Shown here: positions 37,322-45,558 of the stretch, piece after piece
How the letters are laid out: each line of letters opens with the position of its first letter
How positions within the stretch are numbered: position 1 is the first letter of the stretch
NCBI RefSeq assembly: GCF_000500045.1
Contig: NZ_AYOT01000187.1
Coordinates: forward strand, 62,001 to 126,000
Origin: Borrelia persica No12
GTDB taxonomy: Bacteria > Spirochaetota > Spirochaetia > Borreliales > Borreliaceae
DNA: 64,000 bases
Reading direction: 5' to 3'
Notes under the pieces: generated by a model
The model's input: only the letters and a program-made list of their open reading frames with translations
Told to the model about the DNA's origin: nothing
Database searches by the model: none
Made by a program: the position numbers and the translations under genes

Positions 37322-38230
37322 GTGCAAAAAATGAGCATGTTGATTTTATTTATTAGTTTATTATTGGTATGTTGTGGGCAAGATAGATTTGACTCTCCAA
37401 AGTCTGGGCATAAAAAACTAGACATAGATTCTAAGTCTGTGCGTTCAGTATCAGCAATTACACCAAGTGGTAAGATGGGGACAGGTAGTGCGGAGCCGGC
37501 AGCAGATGTCTTGTCAAATGATCCAGAAAGAGTTGTAGAAAAACTCGATACTCGACCTAAGAGAAAGCCAGAAAGTCCAAAGAGAGCTTATTCTAAATTT
37601 AAGAGAAGTTATGAAAGACTAAAACGATTTTATAATCGTAGACCTCAAAATTTTAATGTGTCCTTATTTAATAGTATTAATAAAAAATTTGGTGTTGAAG
37701 AGAAGCAAGGTTTTAAAGATAGTGTTTATGAAAGTTTAAATGGAGACATTGTTGCTCTTGATAACTTGAAGAAGATAGTAATGATTACAAAACGCTCTGA
37801 GGATGCATATAGGACTGAGCTTAATGCTAGGCCTTTGCTTATTCAGTTGTGTGGTATTGTAGGATCGTCCATTTTTGCAGTTATGAATGAAACGGGCACT
37901 GTTTTGAGTAAAGATAATTTAGTGAAACTTCAAAATAGTCAGGATGTGGTTGGTCTTAATAATCTTAAGAATAAAATGGATGATATGTATGAGAAATGGG
38001 AAAAAATGGTAAATCTATTGCAAGATATTATTAATAATGGGGCAAGGTTTGCTACTCAAGATGATGTTATTAAAAATTTGCAATCTATTGTTGATTTGGA
38101 TACTGTAAAACATGATCAGGACTCTCATGATACACTATGTTTGCTTAAAAATGAGTTGGTAAATTTGCAATATCAAATTGAAGAACAAGTTAGAGAGTTG
38201 CGACTTGGACTTGTGAAATCAACTTTCTGA
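37322..38230 (+). CDS. array lipoprotein with single C-terminal Cys
   Basis: 302 residues from GTG 37322, which occupies the position of ATG in the common ggaggatattaATG context. Lipobox LLVCC. Basic linker to about residue 85. FYNRRPQNFNVSLFNSI; core VYESLNGDIVALDNLKKIV. KWEKMVNLLQDIINNGA. The C-terminus reads KHDQDSHDTLCLLKNELV, so one cysteine of the pair is missing. Confidence 0.82.
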   Translation: MQKMSMLILFISLLLVCCGQDRFDSPKSGHKKLDIDSKSVRSVSAITPSGKMGTGSAEPAADVLSNDPERVVEKLDTRPKRKPESPKRAYSKFKRSYERLKRFYNRRPQNFNVSLFNSINKKFGVEEKQGFKDSVYESLNGDIVALDNLKKIVMITKRSEDAYRTELNARPLLIQLCGIVGSSIFAVMNETGTVLSKDNLVKLQNSQDVVGLNNLKNKMDDMYEKWEKMVNLLQDIINNGARFATQDDVIKNLQSIVDLDTVKHDQDSHDTLCLLKNELVNLQYQIEEQVRELRLGLVKSTF

Positions 38231-38410
38231 TAATTTATTTGTTAAGTGGTTTGTATTCTGTATCAGGAATACAAATATGATGTATAAATATTTTCTGAGC
38301 CTGCTAATTGTGGGTTTGGTTTTTTTATAAATTACATTTAGTGGTGATATTTTATATCTTTAAAACTAAAATAACCATCTGTAATGAAAAAGTCAATTTG
38401 TTATCGCCTT

Positions 38411-38590
38411 GCTAAATAATTTATTTAATTAATGAATTTTAATTAAAATGATTAATGATTTCGTGTTATTTTGGGATATAGGTGTAGAATGTATTTTGTT
38501 TTAAGTATCATAAATATATTTTGTGTTGCTTATGTAAAAATTATGATTTGAAAAAAAGGAGGATATTAATGCCGCGAATATTTAGGGTAG
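38411..38590 (+). repeat. duplicated promoter/leader, copy 1
   Basis: About 180 bp nearly identical to 39731-39911. It covers an A+T inverted repeat (TTTAATTAA / TTAATTAAA at 38424-38432 and 38439-38447), an extended -10 TGTAGAAT (38483-38490), the RBS and the first codons of the lipoprotein gene. Confidence 0.85.
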
Positions 38591-39573
38591 TATTTATACT
38601 TGGTGTATTGATATTATGTTGCAAGCCGTATAGAGGCAATATTGATGGTAATGGGCAGTTGATTGACGGGGAAGGAAAGAGATATGGAAAGAGAGTGCCA
38701 TCTGTTGTTTCTCCTGTTCAATTTGGAAAAGCATATGGGTTGAGTTCAGGTAAGGAGCCACATAATAAATTAGGTTTGGATTTATCAGTTAACATAAAGC
38801 CAACAGATGATTTGTCAGAATTAGGTCGGGAAAAAGGCTTTGGCATGGATAATTCAGAATCGGCAAAGTTTAATGAGGGTGGTGAAGAGTCTGATCGTAG
38901 GAAACATAAACAAAGAAGGACGCCTGAGGAAGTTTATGCTGAATTAAAAGCAAGCATTGATAATCTTAAAGCATTGTATTTTTACAGACCTGAAAGATTT
39001 AGCCAGTATATATTGGATAGAATTATGTATGATTTAAGGAATCGGTATACTGATTATTATAAAAATAATGTTTATGCGGCAGTAAATGGAGATATGCATA
39101 CTTTGAGTAGATTGGAAGTGATAGTAAGTTATCCAGTTGGATTTTGGGGTAGTGAATATAAGTATCCTCGTCATTTGTTTAACACTCTTAGAACTCTTGG
39201 AGATCTTATCTTTAAAGTTATAGATGAGCGTGGTACTATGTTTAGCGATGCCAATTTAAGTAAACTAAGAGAGAGCCAAGATTTTGACTGTATTGATAAA
39301 ATGACAGCCAATTTGAATGTTATGTATGTAAAGTGGATTGAATTGGTAAAGTTGATTCAAGAGCGAATTATAGAAGCATCAAAACTTAGTACTACATCCA
39401 ATATGTCACGACACTTGTCGGTAATTACTAATCTTTTTGAAGATTCTGTGAATTTTGAAGAAGAACCAATGCGTATGCTTAAAGATGATTTGACAAAGTT
39501 ACGCTCTAGTCTTAGAGTTAAGCTTTATGAGTTTAATGTAGAGATGAATTTTGGCAATAAATTGACTTTATAA
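38569..39573 (+). CDS. array lipoprotein without C-terminal Cys pair
   Basis: 334 residues from ATG 38569 (aaaaaaggaggatatta); a longer in-frame start lacks an RBS. Signal MPRIFRVVFILGVLILCC. Linker to about residue 120. LYFYRPERFSQYILDRI; core VYAAVNGDMHTLSRLEVIV. KWIELVKLIQERIIEAS. No cysteines in the C-terminal loop. Close paralogue of the next gene. Confidence 0.84.
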   Translation: MPRIFRVVFILGVLILCCKPYRGNIDGNGQLIDGEGKRYGKRVPSVVSPVQFGKAYGLSSGKEPHNKLGLDLSVNIKPTDDLSELGREKGFGMDNSESAKFNEGGEESDRRKHKQRRTPEEVYAELKASIDNLKALYFYRPERFSQYILDRIMYDLRNRYTDYYKNNVYAAVNGDMHTLSRLEVIVSYPVGFWGSEYKYPRHLFNTLRTLGDLIFKVIDERGTMFSDANLSKLRESQDFDCIDKMTANLNVMYVKWIELVKLIQERIIEASKLSTTSNMSRHLSVITNLFEDSVNFEEEPMRMLKDDLTKLRSSLRVKLYEFNVEMNFGNKLTL

Positions 39574-39620
39574 TTATTGTATATGCTTTATTTGTAAACA
39601 AATTGTAAATAATTGGTACG

Positions 39621-39650
39621 CAAGTCTGTATTGACAGGCTTGTATTTTTA
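39621..39650 (+). terminator. rho-independent terminator
   Basis: CAAGTCTGT / ACAGGCTTG stem (one G-T type mismatch) and a short T-rich tail, 48 bp after the stop of the gene ending at 39573. Confidence 0.65.
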
Positions 39651-39730
39651 TTTGTTAGCAATTGTTTGTCTTTGGCAGATTTATACTTTAAAAATTGGAA
39701 TAGCTTGATGTGGTTTGTCAAATTTTGTTT

Positions 39731-39911
39731 TACTGAATAATTTATTTAATTAATAAATTTTAATTAAAATGATTAATGATTTCGTGTTATTTTGGGATAT
39801 GGGTGTAGAATGTATTTTGTTTTAAGTATCATAAATATATTTTGTGTTGCTTATGTAAAAATTATGATTTGAAAAAAAGGAGGATATTAATGCCGCGAAT
39901 ATTTAGGGTAT
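39731..39911 (+). repeat. duplicated promoter/leader, copy 2
   Basis: Near-identical to 38411-38590 (a few substitutions), including the inverted repeat, the -10 TAGAAT at 39806-39811 and the start codon region. The identity stops a few codons into the gene. Confidence 0.85.
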
Positions 39912-40948
39912 TATTTATATTTAGTATATTTATATTATGTTGTAAACATGGGGATAGTGATAGAAGTGGTACTAGAGGTTTAAAAAGAATGGCTTGGGAA
40001 AGAGATAATCCTAAGTCTGTGTCGTCGGCTGTCAAAAATACCACATCAAGTAAAACAGTTAAGGCAAATTTGGATAATGTAGGAAGGGAAAGGGTGGATT
40101 TAGAGATAGAAGTTGGTTTCATGCCAACGGGTAATTTGGGAATAAGTCGATTGAGAAGAATCGATCTAAATGGTCCTGGTGTGGGGGTTGGGTCAGTTGA
40201 TGGTAATAGAGCTGAAGATGTTGGGGATGCTCAGAGTCATGTACCGGATGAGAGCGTTGGCATAGAAGAGGATTTGCTTGTAGGTGAGAACGGAGAGAGG
40301 GTATTTGGAAACATTTATGCCGTATTGCAGGAAAAAATTGAAAAGCTTATAGAGGCCTATTATTATAGGCCTCAAGGATTTGGTCAATATATATTAAATA
40401 ATATTGAGCATGGGTTACGTGTTAGTTATAGTAAGTTATATAAGGATAATATTTATGCTGTGTTTAAAGGAGATATGGGAATATTAAGTAGATTTGAATC
40501 AGTGATAAGGCATTTGATTGAAAAGTGGAGTGATTCTTATGATTATCCTCGTAGTTTACTTAATACTTTGCAATATCTTTCAATGTCTATTATTTTTAGA
40601 ATTATAGATCCAAATGGTGATGTTTTGGGTGAAGAAAACTTGTTTGTACTTAAGTCCGGTAAAGATATAGAGGGACTTAGTGAACTTGTACATAATGTGC
40701 ATGTCATATGTGAAAAATGGAATGAGTTGACAAATCTTATTCAAGATAGGATTTTGAAAGCTTCAATGCTTGATGGAAAAGATCAAATTACGGAATGCTT
40801 GTCACCGATTGCCAATTTATTTTCTAATTCTGATGCTTATAGACATGATGAGATACATTTACTTAAAAATGAACTTGTAGATTTAAGAGAACAAGTTAAG
40901 GATAAAGTTTATAAATTAAAGCTGGAGGAGGGCAATTCATTATCATAA
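39890..40948 (+). CDS. array lipoprotein without C-terminal Cys pair
   Basis: 352 residues from ATG 39890. Signal MPRIFRVLFIFSIFILCC. The linker reaches about residue 140 and differs completely from that of the preceding paralogue. AYYYRPQGFGQYILNNIEHG; core IYAVFKGDMGILSRFESVI. KWNELTNLIQDRILKAS. The C-terminal loop has no cysteine (SDAYRHDEIHLLKNEL). Confidence 0.84.
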   Translation: MPRIFRVLFIFSIFILCCKHGDSDRSGTRGLKRMAWERDNPKSVSSAVKNTTSSKTVKANLDNVGRERVDLEIEVGFMPTGNLGISRLRRIDLNGPGVGVGSVDGNRAEDVGDAQSHVPDESVGIEEDLLVGENGERVFGNIYAVLQEKIEKLIEAYYYRPQGFGQYILNNIEHGLRVSYSKLYKDNIYAVFKGDMGILSRFESVIRHLIEKWSDSYDYPRSLLNTLQYLSMSIIFRIIDPNGDVLGEENLFVLKSGKDIEGLSELVHNVHVICEKWNELTNLIQDRILKASMLDGKDQITECLSPIANLFSNSDAYRHDEIHLLKNELVDLREQVKDKVYKLKLEEGNSLS

Positions 40949-41308
40949 TATAGTTATGATTATCATTTATTTAATGAAAATACAAAAGATACTCCATCTA
41001 GAGTTTAATTGCAAGTCTTTTTAACTTGGGTGGAGATAAATTTTTATATATGATTAGCCTAATAAATCCAATGTAATAATAAAGAGATATTGAGTACTGT
41101 GTAATTGCTTGTTTTGGTGATATATGAAAAAAATTAGTAGGAGTAGCAAGAAGTTAATTATCTTAATTAATAAATATTAATTAAGATAATTAATATTTGT
41201 GTGTTATTTTGGGATATGGGTGTAGAATGTATTTTGTTAAAAATATAAAAATATTTTGTAATTTATTGAAAATAATAGTTTAAGTATATAAAAGGAGGAT
41301 ATTGATTT
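40949..41308. other. intergenic region: hairpin, 40-bp palindrome, promoter
   Basis: A probable weak terminator near 40991-41038 (ACTCCA..TGGAG with internal CAAGT/ACTTG), the perfect palindrome 41154-41193 and a TGTAGAAT extended -10 (41221-41228). Nothing coding. Confidence 0.5.
41154..41193 (+). promoter_or_regulatory. perfect 40-bp palindrome upstream of promoter
   Basis: 19-base arms TTAATTATCTTAATTAATA and exact complement around two bases, centred ~50 bp upstream of the -10 TAGAAT at 41223-41228, which serves the lipoprotein gene at 41309. Operator or cruciform candidate. Confidence 0.6.
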
Positions 41309-42295
41309 ATGCAGCGAATGTATATTATGATATTTTCACTTTGTGTGTTGATATCGTGTTGTAAGCAATATGAAGGTAAAGTTAGTGATGCTGGTAAAAA
41401 TTCAAAAGATGTAGCTAGAGATATCTCTAGACGGTCGATTTCATCAGTTGTACCGGATATTCCAATAAAGAAAGCAAAAAGTCCATTAGTAGTTGGTGCA
41501 TTGGATAATCATATACAAAATAATCAAGATGATGTAGTTAACTTAAGAGAAGATGTGCCAGGCATTCAAGAGAATGTACCAGGTGCTTCTCAGCAAAGTG
41601 TAATTGTGGAGACTGATAAAAAGAAAACAAAGACACTAGAAGAGGAATCTTATGATGAATTTAAGGCAAGCTTAAGTAAGCTTAAAGCTTTGTATTATTA
41701 TAGGCCTGAGGGATTTAATGATTATATGCTTAGTGGCATTGAAAGTGAATTTAATTTTGAATATGATCCAGTCTTTAAAGAAAAATTTTATGCTATTTTA
41801 AAGGGAGATGTTAAAACTTTGCGTAATTTGCAGAAAATAGTAGTTATTAGCCATCCAGATAGGGAATTGAAGGAGTATTTATCTGGAGATGAATTTAGGG
41901 TTTTATTTTCAAAATTAAAAGATATTGCAGAGAGTACTATTTGTAGAGTTATCAATGAACATTGGGGTGTCTTTAGTACTTCTAATTTAACTAAACTTGC
42001 AATGAGTAAAGATGTCGCAGGTTTTGATTCTCTTAAAGCTGGTCTAGATGAGTTTTGTACAAAATGGAAAGAGATGACAATATTAGTACAAAATGTGATT
42101 GATGATGTGGCAAAATCACGAGATAGAAATAATATTTTACAAAGAGTGCAGACAGTTACTAATTTAATACCTTTAAATTCTAATCAACAATGTAATACTC
42201 AAATTTGTGAGGTTAAAAATGGCTTGAATTTATTGCGAGTCAAACTTGCTCATAAGGTTGATCAATTGATACGGGAGATATATTTATGGTTGTAA
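41309..42295 (+). CDS. array lipoprotein with C-terminal Cys pair
   Basis: 328 residues. Lipobox LISCC. Linker to about residue 115. LYYYRPEGFNDYMLSGI; the core is FYAILKGDVKTLRNLQKIV. KWKEMTILVQNVIDDVA; Cys pair QCNTQICEVKNGLNLL, with four residues between cysteines. The RBS aaaggaggatatt is unusually far (about eleven bases) from ATG. Confidence 0.84.
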   Translation: MQRMYIMIFSLCVLISCCKQYEGKVSDAGKNSKDVARDISRRSISSVVPDIPIKKAKSPLVVGALDNHIQNNQDDVVNLREDVPGIQENVPGASQQSVIVETDKKKTKTLEEESYDEFKASLSKLKALYYYRPEGFNDYMLSGIESEFNFEYDPVFKEKFYAILKGDVKTLRNLQKIVVISHPDRELKEYLSGDEFRVLFSKLKDIAESTICRVINEHWGVFSTSNLTKLAMSKDVAGFDSLKAGLDEFCTKWKEMTILVQNVIDDVAKSRDRNNILQRVQTVTNLIPLNSNQQCNTQICEVKNGLNLLRVKLAHKVDQLIREIYLWL

Positions 42296-42612
42296 TTTGA
42301 TATTTTTTAATCAGATTGCATTTGAATCATAAATGCAGTAATTAGTAATAGTTGGTTTATTAATTAATATAAGCTTATAACATATGTTGTAAGCTTAATC
42401 TTGTTTTAATAATTGTTTAGTGTTAAATCTGTAGAATATAAACCTATCAACATTATAATTTTTACTTTAAAATAAAACTTATATTTTATTAATATTATAT
42501 TAAAATGATATTATATTATTATAAGTATAAAGATATATTAAATTAAATAATGTAATTATGCTTAGTGTGTATGGTGTTAATTGTAATTCAAAAGTTTAAA
42601 GGGGGAATGTTA
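42296..42612. other. intergenic region with palindromic terminator
   Basis: Palindrome 42371-42396 (AAGCTTATAACATATGTTGTAAGCTT, one mismatch per arm) followed by a T-rich tail. The remainder is A+T-rich promoter DNA. Confidence 0.45.
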
Positions 42613-43407
42613 ATGAAGTTGAAATATTGTATATTGATTATAGTCTTGGTGATTAGTATTTTGATTGTGAAGTGTCCATTGGGAAGGGGAGGTTCATCTA
42701 ATGCTGATGATTCTTCACAATATGTTGATTTAAAAGTATTGAGCGAGCTTGATAAAAAAAGCAGTTCTACTGCTTTAGAGGCTTATTCTGCATTACGTAA
42801 AAGTTTGACTGATCTTAAGGATTCTTATGGTTATACACCTCAAGGATTTGATGAGACTCAGTTTGATAGCATATTTCCATGGGAGTCAACTACTGAGAAG
42901 GTTAAATATGGAATTTATTCTATTTTAAATCGGGATATTAAGACTTTAAATAATTTAAAGGTGATCGTAGCAAATTTATTGAAATCTCCCGATCAAAATA
43001 TACAGTCAGTTGCTTCAAATTTGTTTGTAGCATTGTGGGATATTTCAGGTAGTATTTATAGTGTTGTAGATAGAAGAGGTCGTATTTTAAATGATGCTAA
43101 TTTGGTGAAAATTAAGAATAGTGATGATATAAAAGGTCTTGATGGTATTAGATTTGCATTGGAGGATATGCTTAAGTATAAAGAAGAGCTTGTAATATTG
43201 CTTAAAGATATAATAAACTCAGCGGCAAATTTTGGTATTGATTCTTTAGAGCATATTGCAAATAGATTGATACCAATTACCATCTTAACTTTGGATTTTG
43301 AACAGCATAAATGTAATGCCGGTCGAATTTGTGTGATTAATAATGAGCTTAAAAATTTAGTGATTCAAATTGATAATAGTGTGAGTGAATTAAAGAAAGT
43401 TAAGTAA
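42613..43407 (+). CDS. array protein with non-canonical lipobox
   Basis: 264 residues from ATG 42613 (aaagggggaatgtta); 16 upstream codons lack an RBS. The signal sequence ends ILIVKC, with lysine at -1 where lipoboxes need Gly/Ala/Ser, so lipidation is doubtful. YGYTPQGFDETQFDSIF, the FDxTQFDS variant also seen at 15598; core IYSILNRDIKTLNNLKVIV. MLKYKEELVILLKDIINSAA; Cys pair KCNAGRICVINNEL. Last intact gene before thyX. Confidence 0.8.
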   Translation: MKLKYCILIIVLVISILIVKCPLGRGGSSNADDSSQYVDLKVLSELDKKSSSTALEAYSALRKSLTDLKDSYGYTPQGFDETQFDSIFPWESTTEKVKYGIYSILNRDIKTLNNLKVIVANLLKSPDQNIQSVASNLFVALWDISGSIYSVVDRRGRILNDANLVKIKNSDDIKGLDGIRFALEDMLKYKEELVILLKDIINSAANFGIDSLEHIANRLIPITILTLDFEQHKCNAGRICVINNELKNLVIQIDNSVSELKKVK

Positions 43408-43486
43408 TTTATTGTTATGCTTTTCATAAATGAGCTACTTTGTCGTGCATAAAATGTAAAAATTGTAATGATATTAAGATTTGATT

Positions 43487-43555
43487 AGTGCATCATTGTC
43501 TGATTTGCGTGGTAAAATTGCAGATAAAGTTAGTAATTTAATGAAAAATATTTAA
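43487..43555 (+). pseudogene. 3' remnant of an array lipoprotein gene
   Basis: The frame reads SASLSDLRGKIADKVSNLMK.. to a TAA, matching the end helix (L..LR.KI.DKV..L) of intact array genes. The preceding ~80 bp after the intact stop at 43407 have no matching domain, so only the tail survives. Confidence 0.65.
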
Positions 43556-43628
43556 TAATATGATTCTTGTATTGATCTTATTCTTAAAGGCAGTTTAATT
43601 ATTTAAATTTTAGATTATATTTTAAAGT

Positions 43629-43652
43629 AAGCCTACAATATTTTGTAGGCTT
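43629..43652 (+). terminator. perfect hairpin terminator
   Basis: AAGCCTACAA / TTGTAGGCTT with a 4-base loop between the gene remnant and thyX. It separates transcription of the lipoprotein array from thyX. Confidence 0.7.
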
Positions 43653-43726
43653 TAAGTATGTTAATACATTAATATAGATAATTAGTTGATTAGATGGTAA
43701 ATACTTAAAATTTATGGAGTTGTATT

Positions 43727-44551
43727 TTGAACTTTAAAATTGAAAAAGAAAATTTATTAAACATAGAACATAAGATTTTGGATAAAGGTTTTGTAAAGCT
43801 TGTCGATTTTATGGGTAGTGATGAGAGAATAATTCAAGCTGCAAGAATTTCATATAGAGGTGAGAGTATTAAGAGAGAAGATAATGAGCTTATTGATTAT
43901 TTGATAAGAAATGAACATACAAGTCCACTTGAACAAGTGGTTTTTACATTTTATGTTAAAGCTCCAATATTTATTGCAAGACAGTGGATGAGACATAGAA
44001 CGGCAAGAATTAATGAAGTTTCAGGTTCTTATAGCTCAATTAGAGAAGAGTTTTATGTGCCTTTAGAAGAGAATATGCAAGGTATTGCAGATATTGAAGA
44101 CAATGGGAGAGCTTTTTGTACTTTTGAGGATATTTTAAATGATTTAAAAGAAAATCAGAGATCTTCTTTTAAGTTATATCAAAATATGATAAGTTGTAAT
44201 GTTTCAAAGGAAGTCTCTAGAATTGTCTTGCCTTTAAGTTTGTATACCGAATGGTATTGGCAGATTGATTTGAACAATCTCTTTCACTTTATAAAATTAA
44301 GGTTGGCTTTAAATAATTCAAGAGAGGTTGCTGAGCGTTCATCTAAGGAGATGCGTAAATATGCCAAAGTATTGCTTGATATTGTTGCAGAAATTGTTCC
44401 TATTGCTACTGCAAGTTTTAAAAATCATATCTTAAGAGGTTGTAGGTTGTCTTATGAAGAGATAGTTGCAATTTCTGCTGCTTTAGACATAAGTAAGCTT
44501 AAATTGGATGATAATGCATTAAAGAGATTGCAAGACAAACTTAATATTTAA
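43727..44551 (+). CDS. thyX: flavin-dependent thymidylate synthase ThyX
   Basis: 274 residues from TTG, set by ggag nine bases upstream. ThyX converts dUMP to dTMP with methylenetetrahydrofolate, FAD and NADPH in the cytoplasm. Family landmarks: NEHTSPLEQ (62-70), QWMRHR (86-91), the RHRx7S signature (R89-S99) and LPLSLYTEWYWQIDLNNLFHF. Two usually conserved signature positions differ: RHRTAR for RHRxxS, and SGS for SxR, where the Arg normally contacts dUMP phosphate. Plasmid-borne thyX is known for relapsing-fever Borrelia. It stands alone; the nrd genes reported as companions on such plasmids are not in this window. Confidence 0.95.
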   Translation: MNFKIEKENLLNIEHKILDKGFVKLVDFMGSDERIIQAARISYRGESIKREDNELIDYLIRNEHTSPLEQVVFTFYVKAPIFIARQWMRHRTARINEVSGSYSSIREEFYVPLEENMQGIADIEDNGRAFCTFEDILNDLKENQRSSFKLYQNMISCNVSKEVSRIVLPLSLYTEWYWQIDLNNLFHFIKLRLALNNSREVAERSSKEMRKYAKVLLDIVAEIVPIATASFKNHILRGCRLSYEEIVAISAALDISKLKLDDNALKRLQDKLNI

Positions 44552-44761
44552 AAGTAAATTATTTTATTTTAAAAAAATGTAAACTCCTTGAATGAATACA
44601 ATATAATAAGGTTGGTATACATTAATATTGAGTTGTTGTGTATTAATGTATATTGGCTTGTAATTTACAATTATTTGAGTTTAATTTTTATATTTTTAAT
44701 TGAATATTATTTGAGATCAAGTTGCATATTTTATATTATTTAAGTATAATAAATATCACAG

Positions 44762-44785
44762 GTTGAGCCACCACCTGATCCAGCT
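44762..44785 (+). repeat. inverted repeat arm A (gttgagccaccacctgatcc..)
   Basis: 24 bases matching, at 21 positions, the reverse complement of 45217-45240. Its end overlaps the foot of the terminator hairpin at 44780. A related sequence, ggttaagccacctatcagctt, occurs at 48418-48438. Confidence 0.7.
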
Positions 44786-44830
44786 TGCGTATTTTAAATC
44801 TTGATTTAAAGGCGTAGGCTGGCTTTTTTT
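44780..44830 (+). terminator. long rho-independent terminator
   Basis: CCAGC..CGTATTTTAAATC pairs with GATTTAAA..CGTAGGCTGG, followed by seven T's. It lies ~230 bp after thyX with no gene between. Confidence 0.75.
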
Positions 44831-45216
44831 ATTAGCCTATTTTTAAAACTTATTTTAATTATATTGAGTTAATTGCGGTATTAGATATTTATTTAAATCG
44901 AAATATTAATTTATGTATAAATAAATTTATAAATTATAAGTGTTTTATATTGTTTTTTTTAAATAATGGTATATGTTTTAACTTGATTGATAGTTAAATT
45001 TATTCTAAGAAAAGGATTTTGAAGTTTTGTCAATCAGTTTTATTATTGATTAAAGTGATGGCTTAACAGTAATTTGTATATAATAATAATTATCAATATG
45101 TATTGTGTCTTATATGGTATAAATATAGCGTATTAAGTGTTATAATATATTATATTTTGTTGAGTTTAATTAGAATATACAAGATAAATACCGGTCTATA
45201 TCTCTCAAAAGGATAG

Positions 45217-45240
45217 AGCTGGGTCAGGTGGTGGCTTGAC
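45217..45240 (-). repeat. inverted repeat arm B
   Basis: agctgggtcaggtggtggct.., the inverted counterpart of 44762-44785. A partial relative (agctgggataggcgaggtct) lies at 48298-48317. Confidence 0.7.
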
Positions 45241-45558
45241 TGTTATAGATTAATTTATAATTTGTTTATTAAAAATTTGTAAAATGTATACTTAATGAGT
45301 TTTATAAAAATATCTTGAAATAAGTTGAATTTTATTGTTTTATTTTTGTTATTTTTTTATTATATTTAGTTATAAATATAAAATATCGATATTAATATTT
45401 CTCATATAGGTATAATTATATTTAGAAAATTAAATAACGATATACCATATATAGGTAAGTCATTTCATTATTTTTTCATCATAGTAATTCAGCGTTTGTA
45501 ATTCATCATTGTATATTTGTGTATATTTGTTATCTAAAAAAGGAGGTTATTTAATAAT

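Larger units (their letters stand above)
43408..43726. other. gene remnant and terminator before thyX
   Basis: Contains a 3' gene fragment (43487-43555), the perfect hairpin 43629-43652 and the RBS (atggag) of thyX. Confidence 0.6.
44552..45558. other. 1-kb gene-free region bounded by inverted repeats
   Basis: No intact gene. A strong terminator at 44780-44830 and a pair of inverted 24-bp elements (44762-44785 and 45217-45240) are the only clear structure; the rest is A+T-rich. The last ~40 bp belong to the duplicated 5' leader of the gene at 45559. Confidence 0.55.
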
